Source: Winogradskyella helgolandensis (GTDB lineage Bacteria; Bacteroidota; Bacteroidia; Flavobacteriales; Flavobacteriaceae). Taken from it: DNA of 64,000 nt. Below are positions 8,677 through 17,819 of the stretch, piece after piece (position 1 is the first letter of the stretch; every line of letters starts with the position of its first letter). The stretch is from the NCBI RefSeq assembly GCF_013404085.1, contig NZ_JABFHO010000001.1, forward strand, positions 1,809,001-1,873,000, read 5' to 3'. The position numbers were made by a program, and so were the translations under genes. The notes beneath the pieces are model-generated. The model was given only the letters and a program-made list of their open reading frames with translations, ran no database searches and was not told where the DNA came from.

Positions 8677-9483
8677 TTGAAGAGAAAACCAATCTACACC
8701 ATTATTGCTGTCATTATTGTGATTGGCATTTATAGCTACGAGCATTTTTTAAATTCTGAAGTAAAAGCAGAATTAGTAAAAGATGGTGAAATCGTAAAAG
8801 AGGATACTAACTTATATTTTTTACCAACAAGTACTACAGGTCAAATTGTACATCATCAAAATTATTCCTTGTCTTATAGTGAACCTCACGAACAAGCAGA
8901 ATGGGTGGCTTATGAATTAAAGGCATCCCATATTAGTTCTACAAATCATAAACGGCCTTATTTTGAAATTGATAATGCTGTGAAAACAGGAGCGGCACAT
9001 TGGGGTAATTATAAAAAATCTGGATATGACAAAGGGCATTTATGTCCTGCAGGAGACCGACGTTTTACGCAAGAAGCACATGATGAAACCTTCTTAACGA
9101 GTAATATTAGTCCACAAGAACATCAATTTAATGCTGGAGTTTGGAATCGATTGGAGCAGAAAGTACGTTATTGGGCTAAAAAGAATGATGGTGTTTTTGT
9201 GGTCACTGGTGGTATTCTTAAAAATGGATTGAAAACGATTGGTGATGAAGATGTCGCTGTCCCTAATCAGTTTTATAAAGTGATATTAGATAATACCAAT
9301 GGAAAAATAAAAGTGCTGGCTTTTATAATGAATCATGAAAATTCAGATTTACCATTGTATAAATTTGTCGTTTCAGTTGATGAGGTTGAAGCTTTAACAG
9401 GAATTGATTTTTTTCCGGAGTTAGATGATGCTCTTGAAGATAAGTTAGAAGCATCAAGCAGTTATAAAAGCTGGAGTTTCTAG
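8677..9483 (+). CDS. DNA/RNA non-specific endonuclease
   Basis: 268 residues starting at TTG, because no ATG occurs before the conserved domain and the TTG sits 9 nt after the pafA stop. An N-terminal hydrophobic segment (residues 7-21) is a signal anchor or signal peptide. The NUC domain has the catalytic motif YDKGHLCPAGDR with His121, and QFNAGVWNRLE with Asn152 and Glu160 as Mg ligand region. The family degrades DNA and RNA nonspecifically; with the adjacent secreted phosphatase it may scavenge phosphate from extracellular nucleic acid (inference). Its stop overlaps that of the convergent glycosyltransferase. Confidence 0.88.
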   Translation: MKRKPIYTIIAVIIVIGIYSYEHFLNSEVKAELVKDGEIVKEDTNLYFLPTSTTGQIVHHQNYSLSYSEPHEQAEWVAYELKASHISSTNHKRPYFEIDNAVKTGAAHWGNYKKSGYDKGHLCPAGDRRFTQEAHDETFLTSNISPQEHQFNAGVWNRLEQKVRYWAKKNDGVFVVTGGILKNGLKTIGDEDVAVPNQFYKVILDNTNGKIKVLAFIMNHENSDLPLYKFVVSVDEVEALTGIDFFPELDDALEDKLEASSSYKSWSF

Positions 9484-10328
9484 CTGAATTTATTTTTAAT
9501 GCCTTTCCATCTCAAATCCCTAATAAATTTTCCTTCATTTTTAGAAACGAGAAAACCTACTTTCTGAGATTTCGCTTTAAAATAACCTGTCATGTAATCT
9601 CTGAAAAGTTTGAAACTTCGTTTTTTAGAAGCTAGTTTTATAGCCGAAATCAAAGTAATCCAAAACCCATAACGCATCTTGTACATGGCTTCCCCTTGTA
9701 AATGTTTAGAGGCTTTATTGTAGGATTGTCCTGTTGGTTTTAAATGCTTAACATGAAGTGTCTCATCTGTTAGTATGTCCCAACCCTTATATTTTGCTAA
9801 TAGCTCATCAACCGTATCCCAACCCATAGAAGGCTTAAGTTTTCCTATTTGTTTAAAACAATCTTTTTTATACGCTTTTAGTGCGCCTCTGATGTGATCT
9901 TTGTTGGTGAGGTTCTCAAGAACCCAATCACCATTCTTTTCAATATAACAGAAGCCAGAAGCCATGCCTAAGTTTTTATTGTAAGTGAAATGGGTTGCTA
10001 ATGTTTCTAAATAGTTTTCAGAGAAAATTAAATCGGCATCAAATTTACAAATGATGTCATAGTCATCATCAAGAGAGGCTAAACCTTTGTTGAAGGCATT
10101 TATAATTTTAGAACCTGGCATATGTGTATCCGAAGATTTTGAATTTACTATAGAAATCCAATTGTATTTTGAAGCATAGTCTTCTACAATAGTTTGAGTG
10201 TTGTCAGAAGAATGATCGTTCACCACAACGACCTTGTTTGGTAACAAGGTTTGCTTAACTAAAGACTCTAAAGTTTTACCAATGTAGTCTTCTTCGTTAT
10301 GCGCTGGGATGATGATGTAGAAGTTCAA
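9480..10328 (-). CDS. family 2 glycosyltransferase
   Basis: 282 residues with a GT-A fold: the N-terminal nucleotide-binding start FYIIIPAHNEEDYIGKTLES and VVVNDHSSDNT, then the metal-binding DxD equivalent CKFDADLIF at about residue 95. The middle carries the family's GWDTVDELLA acceptor-site motif. No transmembrane segments are seen, so it is a cytosolic or peripheral enzyme that transfers a sugar from a nucleotide donor, probably in cell-surface glycan synthesis. Sugar and acceptor are unknown. The methyltransferase gene upstream is in the same orientation 72 bp away and may belong to the same unit. Confidence 0.88.
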   Translation of the reverse strand: MNFYIIIPAHNEEDYIGKTLESLVKQTLLPNKVVVVNDHSSDNTQTIVEDYASKYNWISIVNSKSSDTHMPGSKIINAFNKGLASLDDDYDIICKFDADLIFSENYLETLATHFTYNKNLGMASGFCYIEKNGDWVLENLTNKDHIRGALKAYKKDCFKQIGKLKPSMGWDTVDELLAKYKGWDILTDETLHVKHLKPTGQSYNKASKHLQGEAMYKMRYGFWITLISAIKLASKKRSFKLFRDYMTGYFKAKSQKVGFLVSKNEGKFIRDLRWKGIKNKFS

Positions 10329-10400
10329 AGTCTAAAAATTAAGATTCAAAGTTAAACTTTAATACTACAAATTCTATGGTGAAGAATTGGAATTTGGAAT

Positions 10401-10937
10401 TTATGAGTTAGAATTTATTTGCTTTTCTGCATAAACTATATAATATCGAGGTGTAAAACGCCTTAGAATTGGTCTAATACCTATTTTATTTACAGGATTG
10501 GTCCATTTTTGTCGGTCTTTAATAACCCATCCTGTTTTTTCTAAGAGCCAATCGAGTTGCCAATCTTCAAATTCATGGTAATGTCTGTCTAACATATCGG
10601 TTTTACTTCTATAAGCGGAAGAAAACCATAATTTTAATGGCACACTAATCACAATTTTGTCCGTTTTAATAGATTTTAAAACTTCATAAGGAGAAAGCAG
10701 ATGTTCAAAAATTTCGAAAGCTGTAATAACTTTAGCTGAGGATTGCTTAATTGCAGATTGGTTCTCGTCTAAATCTTCACCAGTTGTATTTTCAACCGAA
10801 AAACCTTCCGAAATCATGATTTCAGAAAATGGATTTTTAACGCCTAAATCTAAGATTGATTCTGAGGTATTGATGTGCTTTTTTAAAAATTGCAATGTAA
10901 GATTAAAGCGCTTATTTGGATATGTGTTTTCGTACAT
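10401..10937 (-). CDS. small SAM-dependent methyltransferase
   Basis: 178 residues, short for a class I methyltransferase. Motif I is degenerate (SILDLGVKNPFSEIM), followed by the GEDLDENQS acidic region and KVITAFEIFEHLLSP, the typical motif of the Methyltransf_23/11 group; ISVPLKLW is the beta-5 equivalent. The characteristic HYHEFEDWQLDWLLEKTGW tail matches methyltransferases found in glycan loci. Substrate unknown; it probably acts with the downstream glycosyltransferase. Confidence 0.8.
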   Translation of the reverse strand: MYENTYPNKRFNLTLQFLKKHINTSESILDLGVKNPFSEIMISEGFSVENTTGEDLDENQSAIKQSSAKVITAFEIFEHLLSPYEVLKSIKTDKIVISVPLKLWFSSAYRSKTDMLDRHYHEFEDWQLDWLLEKTGWVIKDRQKWTNPVNKIGIRPILRRFTPRYYIVYAEKQINSNS

Positions 10938-10968
10938 ATTTATTTCCGAGATATCGGAAGCTTCTTAG

Positions 10969-12027
10969 TTAATACTGATAAACAATGGCGTTAATATTCA
11001 TACCAGCACCAACACTTGCAAACATAATGACGTCACCTTTATTTATTTCTTGATTTTCAACTTTACCTTTTAAAATCCTATCGAATAAAGTTGGTACAGT
11101 GGCAACACTAGAATTACCAAGCATATTAATGGTCATAGGCATTATGCCTTGTGGCATTTCCATATGGTGTAATTTATAAAATCGTTTTACAATGGCTTCG
11201 TCCATTTTTTCATTCGCCTGATGAATCAATATTTTTTTGACATCCTTTATTGAAACTCCACTTTTATCAAGACAAGATTTCAAAGCTTTTGGAACGTTAG
11301 ACAATGCGAATTCATAAATCTTACGACCATACATTTTAATGTATCGACGTTTATCGGTAATTTCAGTATTATTAGTTTCTCCAAAATAGATGAAATGAGC
11401 TTCATCTAAGGCGTAAGTTGCTGATTCGTGAGCTAGAATACCTCCTTCTTTTTCACTTTTTTCAATAATTACTGCTCCAGCACCATCGCTATAAATCATA
11501 GAATCTCTATCGTGTTTGTCTATAACTCTAGACAGCGTTTCTGATCCAATAACTAAACAGCGTTTAGCAATACCAGAATTAATAAATGATTCGGCTTGTA
11601 TAACACCTTGTATCCAGCCAGGGCAACCGAATAATAAATCGTAACCAACACATTTAGGGTTTTTTATTTGCAATAAATGCTTCACACGAGATGCAATACT
11701 TGGTACAGTATCACTTTGCTCAGAATTATACTTTATATCACCATAATTATGGGCGACAATAATATAATCTATAGTTTCTCTATCTATGTTAGCGTCTTCT
11801 ATTGCTTTTTCTGCAGCATAATAAGCGATGTCTGAATTTAGTAATTCTTCAGTAACATACCGTCGTTCTTTTATACCTGTAATAGCTTTGAATTTTTCTA
11901 CAATGACTTCATTAGAATTTTTAATTGTAGATCCGTCTGCATTTAAAAATTGATGATTATAAAAGTTCTCGTTTTTTTCTATATGACTAGGTATATAGCT
12001 TCCCGTTCCAGTGATTTTAATCCCCAT
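10969..12027 (-). CDS. 3-oxoacyl-ACP synthase III family protein
   Basis: 352 residues, thiolase fold, FabH-like. The Cys-His-Asn triad is complete: Cys135 in LLFGCPGWIQG, His269 in LIHQANEKMDE and Asn305 in NMLGNSSVATVP. KASIII enzymes condense an acyl-CoA with malonyl-ACP to start fatty-acid or related chains. The insert at residues 95-110 and the GC-P-GW active-site context differ from housekeeping FabH (which has ACAG), so it may be one of the extra KASIII paralogues that handle longer or unusual starters. It stands alone, 31 bp from the methyltransferase. Confidence 0.85.
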   Translation of the reverse strand: MGIKITGTGSYIPSHIEKNENFYNHQFLNADGSTIKNSNEVIVEKFKAITGIKERRYVTEELLNSDIAYYAAEKAIEDANIDRETIDYIIVAHNYGDIKYNSEQSDTVPSIASRVKHLLQIKNPKCVGYDLLFGCPGWIQGVIQAESFINSGIAKRCLVIGSETLSRVIDKHDRDSMIYSDGAGAVIIEKSEKEGGILAHESATYALDEAHFIYFGETNNTEITDKRRYIKMYGRKIYEFALSNVPKALKSCLDKSGVSIKDVKKILIHQANEKMDEAIVKRFYKLHHMEMPQGIMPMTINMLGNSSVATVPTLFDRILKGKVENQEINKGDVIMFASVGAGMNINAIVYQY

Positions 12028-12149
12028 CGTAATTTATTTTCGTAATAACAAATTTAATCAATATAAAAGAGCTTTCATCACTGCATAGTTTTAAAGATGC
12101 AATTTTTGATAAATTCATAATAATAGTAGTCTGTTACTATACAAAACGT

Positions 12150-12178
12150 AAAAAAGTATTCAAAATGAATACTTTTTT
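12150..12178 (-). terminator. intrinsic terminator of gcvP
   Basis: Perfect stem AAAAAGTATTC / GAATACTTTTT with a 5-nt loop, 18 bp after the gcvP stop; A/T flanks make it usable in either direction. Confidence 0.75.
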
Positions 12179-12196
12179 ATGTTTTATATGCTTTAA

Positions 12197-15046
12197 TTAA
12201 GCGTCCATGTAGGCTTCGATTGGTTCGCAACTACAAACTAAATTACGATCTCCGTAAGCATCATCTACACGTCTTACACTTGGCCAAAATTTATTGTCTC
12301 GCACAAAATCTAATGGATACGCTGCAGCTTGTCTAGTGTATGGTAATATCCATTCATCAGACGTCAACATATCTAAGGTGTGCGGTGCATTTTTTAGCAT
12401 GTTATTAGGGACGTCTTTAGAGGTTGAATCAATTTCTTTTCGAATTGAAATCATAGCATCGCAAAAACGATCCATTTCAGCTTTACTTTCACTTTCAGTA
12501 GGTTCAATCATCATAGTTCCTGCAACAGGGAAAGACACCGTTGGTGCATGAAATCCATAATCCATTAAACGCTTAGCGATGTCAGTTACTTCAATACCAT
12601 TGGCTTTAAAATCACGACAGTCAATAATCATTTCATGAGCAGCTCTTCCCATTTCACCTGAATATAAAGTTGGATATGATCCACTTAAACGTTCTTTAAT
12701 ATAGTTGGCATTTAATATGGCTACTTGAGTTGCTTTTTTCAAACCTCTATATCCTAACATTTTTATGTATCCATAAGAGATAAGGCATACTAATGCAGAT
12801 CCAAAAGGAGCTCCAGAAATAGCAGTAATGGCTTGATGACCTCCTGTTTTAATGATTGGATTTCCTGGTAAAAAAGGAACTAATTGTTTAGCAACACAAA
12901 TTGGTCCAACTCCTGGTCCACCACCTCCATGAGGAATAGCAAAGGTCTTGTGTAAATTTAAGTGACACACATCGGCTCCAATATTTCCTGGGTTGGTTAA
13001 ACCCACTTGGGCATTCATATTGGCTCCGTCCATATAGACTTGGCCACCGTTATCGTGAATAATCTTTGTGATTTCTTTTATAGAAGCTTCATAAACACCA
13101 TGAGTAGATGGATAAGTTACCATAATTGCAGAAAGGTTGTCTTTATGTAATTCGGCTTTTTCTCTTAAATCTTCAACATCGATGTTTCCATTGTCAGAAG
13201 CTTTAGTAACTACGACTTTCATACCAGCCATAACAGCACTCGCCGGATTTGTACCGTGTGCAGACGACGGGATTAAGCAAATATTTCTATGATGATCTCC
13301 ACGAGATTCATGATACGCTTTAATAACCATCAATCCAGCAAATTCACCTTGAGCACCAGAATTTGGTTGAAGCGATGTCGCTGCGAAACCCGTAATTTCA
13401 GATAACTGATTTTCTAATTCTTTAAGCATTAATTTGTAACCTGTAGCTTGTTCTGTTGGTACAAATGGGTGCATATTTCCCCAGCTTGGCCAACTTAAAG
13501 GTAGCATTTCTGAAGCTGCATTTAATTTCATGGTACAAGATCCTAATGAAATCATAGAGTGATTTAATGCTAAATCTTTACGCTCTAAACGTTTGATGTA
13601 ACGCATTAATTCTGTTTCAGAATGATAGCTGTTAAAAACATCGAAAGTTAAAAAGTCTGATAGACGTTTTAGATGTGAAGGAATCGTTTCGTTAGCTGAA
13701 ATAGATTCAATTTTATTTGTAGTTTGTCCTGTGACCTTTTCAAAAATTGAAATAATATCATTTAAGTCTGAAACAGTAGTAGTTTCGTTTAAAGCGATAT
13801 TAATTGTATTGGTATCTGGATAATGAAAATTAACTTCATTTTTTTCAGCTTCGTATTTTACTTTAACCGCATCCGCTTTAATTTGAATCGTATCAAAATA
13901 GTGAGAGTTTACTTGTTCTAATCCTAAGCGCTCTAAAGCTTTAGCTAATGTTGAAGTTGAGTTTTTAACTTGGTCTGCAATAAACGTTAAGCCTTTTGGA
14001 CCATGATAAACTGCATACATTCCTGCCATTACAGCTAAAAGAACTTGTGCTGTACATATATTTGATGTTGCTTTATCGCGTTTGATATGTTGCTCTCTAG
14101 TTTGCAATGCCATTCGCAAAGCTCTATTTCCATTGGTGTCTTTTGTAATTCCAATAATACGACCAGGAACATCACGCTTATAAGCGTCTTTTGTAGCAAA
14201 ATAAGCGGCATGAGGACCACCATAACCCATTGGTATTCCAAAACGTTGTGTGGTACCAACAACAACATCAGCTCCAAATTTACCAGGAGCTTCAAGTTTT
14301 ACTAAACTTAAAATATCTGCAGCAACTGCAACTTTAATGTTCTCTGCATTTGCTTTCTCTATAAATGATTTAATGTCTGTAATCTGTCCGTTTTTCCCTG
14401 GGTACTGTAGTAAGGCACCAAAGTATTCATTAGACAAATTGTATTCTGATTCGTTTCCTATAATTAATTCAATTCCGATAGGATTCGCTCTGGTTTCGAG
14501 TAAGTCAATAGTTTGTGGTAATACTAAATCTGAAACAAAGAATTTATTGACATTTGCTTTCTTTTGACCACGATCTCTTATGGCGAATAATAATCCCATA
14601 GCCTCAGCAGCTGCAGTGCTTTCATCTAAAAGCGATGCGTTAGCAATTTCCATACCTGTTAAATCTATGATCATGGTTTGGAAATTTAACAGCGCTTCTA
14701 ATCGACCTTGTGCAATTTCTGCTTGATAAGGGGTGTACGCCGTGTACCATCCTGGGTTTTCTAATATATTTCGCTGAATAACAGCTGGTAAATTAGTAGG
14801 ATTATACCCTAAGCCTATATAAGTTTTGTAAATTTTATTGTGTTGCGATAATTGGTTGATATGACTAAGGTATTCTTGCTCACTCAACGCAGCATCTAGA
14901 TTTAAATCTTTTTCTAAACGAATATTATCTGGAATAGTTTCCGTTATTAATTGTTCAATGTTTTTAACACCTATAGTGTCTAACATGGCTTGTTGTTCGT
15001 CTGAATTTGGGCCAATATGTCTGAGTGCAAAAGAAGTTGTGTCCAT
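12197..15046 (-). CDS. gcvP: glycine dehydrogenase (P protein)
   Basis: 949 residues in one chain; decarboxylates glycine and passes the aminomethyl group to lipoyl-GcvH in the glycine cleavage system. The pyridoxal phosphate lysine is Lys700 in LNLHKTFAIPHGGGGPG; both fused halves (alpha and beta of the split type) are present, as in Bacteroidetes and E. coli. I start at the ATG at 15046 (MDTTSFALRHIGPN), the usual N-terminus; an upstream in-frame start would add ten unconserved residues and lie nearly on top of the promoter element. No gcvT or gcvH nearby. Confidence 0.96.
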   Translation of the reverse strand: MDTTSFALRHIGPNSDEQQAMLDTIGVKNIEQLITETIPDNIRLEKDLNLDAALSEQEYLSHINQLSQHNKIYKTYIGLGYNPTNLPAVIQRNILENPGWYTAYTPYQAEIAQGRLEALLNFQTMIIDLTGMEIANASLLDESTAAAEAMGLLFAIRDRGQKKANVNKFFVSDLVLPQTIDLLETRANPIGIELIIGNESEYNLSNEYFGALLQYPGKNGQITDIKSFIEKANAENIKVAVAADILSLVKLEAPGKFGADVVVGTTQRFGIPMGYGGPHAAYFATKDAYKRDVPGRIIGITKDTNGNRALRMALQTREQHIKRDKATSNICTAQVLLAVMAGMYAVYHGPKGLTFIADQVKNSTSTLAKALERLGLEQVNSHYFDTIQIKADAVKVKYEAEKNEVNFHYPDTNTINIALNETTTVSDLNDIISIFEKVTGQTTNKIESISANETIPSHLKRLSDFLTFDVFNSYHSETELMRYIKRLERKDLALNHSMISLGSCTMKLNAASEMLPLSWPSWGNMHPFVPTEQATGYKLMLKELENQLSEITGFAATSLQPNSGAQGEFAGLMVIKAYHESRGDHHRNICLIPSSAHGTNPASAVMAGMKVVVTKASDNGNIDVEDLREKAELHKDNLSAIMVTYPSTHGVYEASIKEITKIIHDNGGQVYMDGANMNAQVGLTNPGNIGADVCHLNLHKTFAIPHGGGGPGVGPICVAKQLVPFLPGNPIIKTGGHQAITAISGAPFGSALVCLISYGYIKMLGYRGLKKATQVAILNANYIKERLSGSYPTLYSGEMGRAAHEMIIDCRDFKANGIEVTDIAKRLMDYGFHAPTVSFPVAGTMMIEPTESESKAEMDRFCDAMISIRKEIDSTSKDVPNNMLKNAPHTLDMLTSDEWILPYTRQAAAYPLDFVRDNKFWPSVRRVDDAYGDRNLVCSCEPIEAYMDA

Positions 15047-15073
15047 TAAAAAAATATAATTTATTTGGTTCTG

Positions 15074-15081
15074 CAAAAGTA
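15074..15081 (-). promoter_or_regulatory. -7 promoter element of gcvP (TACTTTTG)
   Basis: On the minus strand this reads TACTTTTG, 27 nt before the gcvP ATG. It lies in a 15-bp segment (AATCCTTACTTTTGC) repeated in inverted orientation at 15150-15164 for the divergent gene. Confidence 0.5.
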
Positions 15082-15155
15082 AGGATTTAGCCTAATTTTT
15101 TAGTTAATGAAAACTAAAGTTTTGAACCGATATTAAAGGTTATTAACACAATCCT

Positions 15156-15163
15156 TACTTTTG
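15156..15163 (+). promoter_or_regulatory. -7 promoter element TACTTTTG, near-leaderless
   Basis: Mirror copy of the gcvP promoter element; it ends 4 nt before the ATG at 15168, so transcription probably starts at the initiation codon. Confidence 0.5.
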
Positions 15164-15167
15164 CGAT

Positions 15168-16004
15168 ATGGAAGTTTTAAAACGCGTCTTTAACTTTTAT
15201 CTTAATAGTAGTATTCATGTCGCTATTGCAGCGTATGCCTTGGCATGGATAACACTAATTGAGCTTAACTTAGGTTACGATTTGTACCTTCTTTGTTTTG
15301 TATTTTTTGCAACAATCACGGGTTATAATTTTGTAAAATATTTTGGTGTTGTAAAGTTTCACCATCGCAGTTTAGCGAGCTGGTTAAAAGCAATACAGGT
15401 TTTTTCTTTTATGGCGTTTTTAGCGATGTGCTATTATGTATTGAAGCTAGAGTCTGAAACGTTGATGGTGATTGTAGTACTTGGAATTATTACATTCTTC
15501 TATGCTATTCCTATCATGGTTCCAAAGCATTACTTGTTTGATGATCATAAAAATTTACGGCAAGTAAGTGGCTTAAAAGTGTATCTTATTGCACTAATTT
15601 GGATGGTTACTACAGTGATTTTACCAATAGTGAATCATGATATAGCTATTAATTCAGATGTTATGATAACAAGTGTGCAACGCTTTAGTTATGTGCTTGT
15701 GTTAATGTTGCCGTTTGAGATTAGAGATCTAAACTTTGATAGTTTAAAATTGGCTACGATTCCTCAGAAAATAGGAGTTAGAAAGACTAAGCTTATTGGT
15801 ATTGTACTTTTATTTGTTTTTTTAGTGTTGGAATTTTTTAAAGATGAATTAATGGAAAAATCCATAATAGCGACGTTGCTAATGACGTTTATTACACTAT
15901 TCTTTCTGCTCTTTTCAAACAAAAACCAATCAAAATATTATAGTGCATTTTGGGTGGAAAGCTTGCCTATTGTTTGGCTGTTAATCTTGTTGCTGCTTGG
16001 TTAG
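15168..16004 (+). CDS. UbiA-like polytopic membrane protein
   Basis: 278 residues with eight or nine hydrophobic segments. The pattern resembles the UbiA prenyltransferase superfamily: GYNFVKYFG sits where the first aspartate-rich motif normally is, and FEIRDLNFDSLKLATIPQKIG strongly recalls the second motif (DxRDxxxD...TxP...G). The first motif lacks the NDxxD acidic residues, so prenyl-diphosphate binding would be impaired or altered; a non-canonical or inactive member is possible. Its last 24 bases overlap the convergent small gene. Confidence 0.6.
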   Translation: MEVLKRVFNFYLNSSIHVAIAAYALAWITLIELNLGYDLYLLCFVFFATITGYNFVKYFGVVKFHHRSLASWLKAIQVFSFMAFLAMCYYVLKLESETLMVIVVLGIITFFYAIPIMVPKHYLFDDHKNLRQVSGLKVYLIALIWMVTTVILPIVNHDIAINSDVMITSVQRFSYVLVLMLPFEIRDLNFDSLKLATIPQKIGVRKTKLIGIVLLFVFLVLEFFKDELMEKSIIATLLMTFITLFFLLFSNKNQSKYYSAFWVESLPIVWLLILLLLG

Positions 16005-16259
16005 CTCTTTATCTAATGCAGATTGAAGCCTATTTCGTTCTTCAGTTTTAAGGCATTGCACTTTAGATGTTTCAATAGTTTCTGATAACTTCGTGTTTTT
16101 TTTAGAATATGTTTTTGTAACATGGCAATAGAATAGCCGTAACATTAATTTGGCTTTCTCCCAAGAAGTCGCTTCTCCATATTGTGCTTTATCGCAAATG
16201 TGCTTTGCTTCATCACAAGTAATAAATAAAAAACTTTTTTTCATTTTAATCTGTTCCAT
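15981..16259 (-). CDS. small sigma-linked Cys/His protein
   Basis: 92 residues, immediately downstream (18 bp) of the ECF sigma gene in the same direction. The conserved-looking core is FITCDEAKHICDKAQYGEA, then LRLFYCHVTKTYSKKNTKL. The arrangement recalls the zinc-binding anti-sigma (ZAS) fold, in which HxxxCxxC sits in the second helix; here the first His is Arg and the second Cys is Thr, so any zinc site is degenerate. An anti-sigma or sigma-accessory role is inference from position. The second Met (16244) is an equally plausible start. Confidence 0.65.
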   Translation of the reverse strand: MEQIKMKKSFLFITCDEAKHICDKAQYGEATSWEKAKLMLRLFYCHVTKTYSKKNTKLSETIETSKVQCLKTEERNRLQSALDKELTKQQQD

Positions 16260-16277
16260 TTAAACGGGGTGTCACTT

Positions 16278-16835
16278 TTAATTATACCAATTATCTTCCA
16301 TGCATTCTGCTAATCCAGTTCGTGCTCTGTGGATAATTACCCATAAGTTAGACGCAGTAATCTCTAATTCTTTACAAATTGTTTCGGTATCGTAACCTAA
16401 TATGGTTTTCATCTTAAAAACTTCAGCTTGTTTTTCTGGTAGTTTTGCTAAGCAATCGTAGATGGCATCGCCTAATTCTGAATTGACAAGATCTTCTTCA
16501 GCCGTTTTAACATTAGAATCTGCAACGCGTTCCTCAAGCCAATCACCTTCTGATTCTGTATCGTTGATATAGTTCATTCTAACTTCAGCTTTACCTTTGT
16601 TAGAGTTTATTTTACGATAATGATCTATGATTTTACGCTTTAAAATTGAAATTAGCCAAGTCCGTTCGCTTGCTTCACCCTTAAAATTCTTCATGGATTT
16701 AAGACCTGCTAAAAACGTTTCAGATATTAAATCTTGCGAGATCTCTCTATCGTTTACACGAGTAATCGTATAATTGAAGAGGTAATCTGAATATAGTTTT
16801 ACCCAATTATTTGGGTTGATTTGATGCTTAGGCAT
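16278..16835 (-). CDS. ECF-type RNA polymerase sigma factor
   Basis: 185 residues with the two sigma-70 ECF domains. Region 2 covers about 10-80 (ISQDLISETFLAGLKSMKNF, then TWLISILKRKIIDHYRK, the -10 recognition/melting helix), and region 4 about 125-180 (LAKLPEKQAEVFKMKTILGY, then ELEITASNLWVIIHRAR, a helix-turn-helix for the -35-like element). It directs a regulon not identifiable here. The following 92-residue gene is probably its partner. Confidence 0.93.
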   Translation of the reverse strand: MPKHQINPNNWVKLYSDYLFNYTITRVNDREISQDLISETFLAGLKSMKNFKGEASERTWLISILKRKIIDHYRKINSNKGKAEVRMNYINDTESEGDWLEERVADSNVKTAEEDLVNSELGDAIYDCLAKLPEKQAEVFKMKTILGYDTETICKELEITASNLWVIIHRARTGLAECMEDNWYN

Positions 16836-16926
16836 TTTTTGATGTCATTACGGAATCAAAAATAAGTTAAAAAGTTGAGATTTAATTTGCTTATAAAGAT
16901 TAAACCTAATTAACGTTGGATTTATG

Positions 16927-17811
16927 TTAGCCATTCATTTTTGTTGCGCTTATAATATAATACCCAAAACTCTTGAGATGCAAACCAGTCATTAAAGCAA
17001 AAAATGATCCTTTTAAATTATGAAGACTTTCTCTTTTAATGGATTTAAAGCTCAGTATTTTTTTTAGTATAAAACCTGTAATTGCAAATGGAACATGTAA
17101 TACAGAAGGGGCTACGCGGTAAGAGATGTCTTCAATTTTAATGTTGTTGAAACCTAAGTCTTGCAATTTTTGTTTTATAAAAGAATGAGTTTCTAATTTT
17201 TCTAGACTCCAGTGGTTGCATAAACGCTTATAAGAGTAATCTGCTCCTTTACATAAATCTGATTGGTCTTTTTTTAGGAAGGCATCTGCAATCACTAATT
17301 TTCCACCTGGTTTTAAAATACGATGTGCTTCTTTTAAAGAATTTGAACTGTGGCCAGAATGACAAAAGCTTTCTATGGCAACAGCTGAATCGAATGAATT
17401 GGATTGAAATGAGGTGTTATTATAGTTTTCTTTTAGAATGATACCATTTTGACCTTTTAGTAAGTCATTACCTTGTTTGACCTGAAAATCTGATAACGTT
17501 ACTCCATAAGTGATTATATTTTTATGTTGTTTTAAAGCGTAGCGCATAGTGCCTCCCATGCCACAACCTAAATCTATGAGTCTATGTTTAGTGTCTTTAA
17601 TTTGAAGTCGCTTTATAACCTGAGCATTCATTTGGTTAAGCATACTATCTCGCTTAAATGGATTGGTTTTGAATGGTACAAAATAACCAAAGTGCATATT
17701 AAAATCTTGACTCCAAAATTCATAGTCTTCTGACGCTTCGTTATAGAAATCTATCATTTCTATTCTGTTGTTTTCAGAATAGGTGTCGAATGGTAGTGTT
17801 TGTGATTTCAT
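16927..17811 (-). CDS. SAM-dependent methyltransferase
   Basis: 294 residues from the ATG at 17811, 8 nt after the preceding stop; the longer open frame overlaps the upstream gene and has no conserved content. Class I fold: motif I is LIDLGCGMGGTMRYAL, followed by GVTLSDFQVKQGN, then SAVAIESFCHSGHS and HRILKPGGKLVIADAF. The sequence style is that of sterol/tocopherol/small-molecule methyltransferases (Methyltransf_11) acting on lipid-like or isoprenoid substrates. Last gene of a three-gene unit with two small membrane proteins and a GbsR-type operator in front, which suggests a membrane-lipid or stress-metabolite role (inference). Confidence 0.85.
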   Translation of the reverse strand: MKSQTLPFDTYSENNRIEMIDFYNEASEDYEFWSQDFNMHFGYFVPFKTNPFKRDSMLNQMNAQVIKRLQIKDTKHRLIDLGCGMGGTMRYALKQHKNIITYGVTLSDFQVKQGNDLLKGQNGIILKENYNNTSFQSNSFDSAVAIESFCHSGHSSNSLKEAHRILKPGGKLVIADAFLKKDQSDLCKGADYSYKRLCNHWSLEKLETHSFIKQKLQDLGFNNIKIEDISYRVAPSVLHVPFAITGFILKKILSFKSIKRESLHNLKGSFFALMTGLHLKSFGYYIISATKMNG

Positions 17812-17819
17812 ATTATAAA

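Noticed and set aside
8677..8679. Nuclease start at TTG as an annotation error
   Set aside because: There is no ATG before the conserved region and the TTG follows the pafA stop by 9 nt, so TTG is kept.
12294..14567. Several 70-105-codon open frames opposite or across gcvP
   Set aside because: They overlap a strongly conserved gene, lack family similarity and start sites, and are shadow frames.
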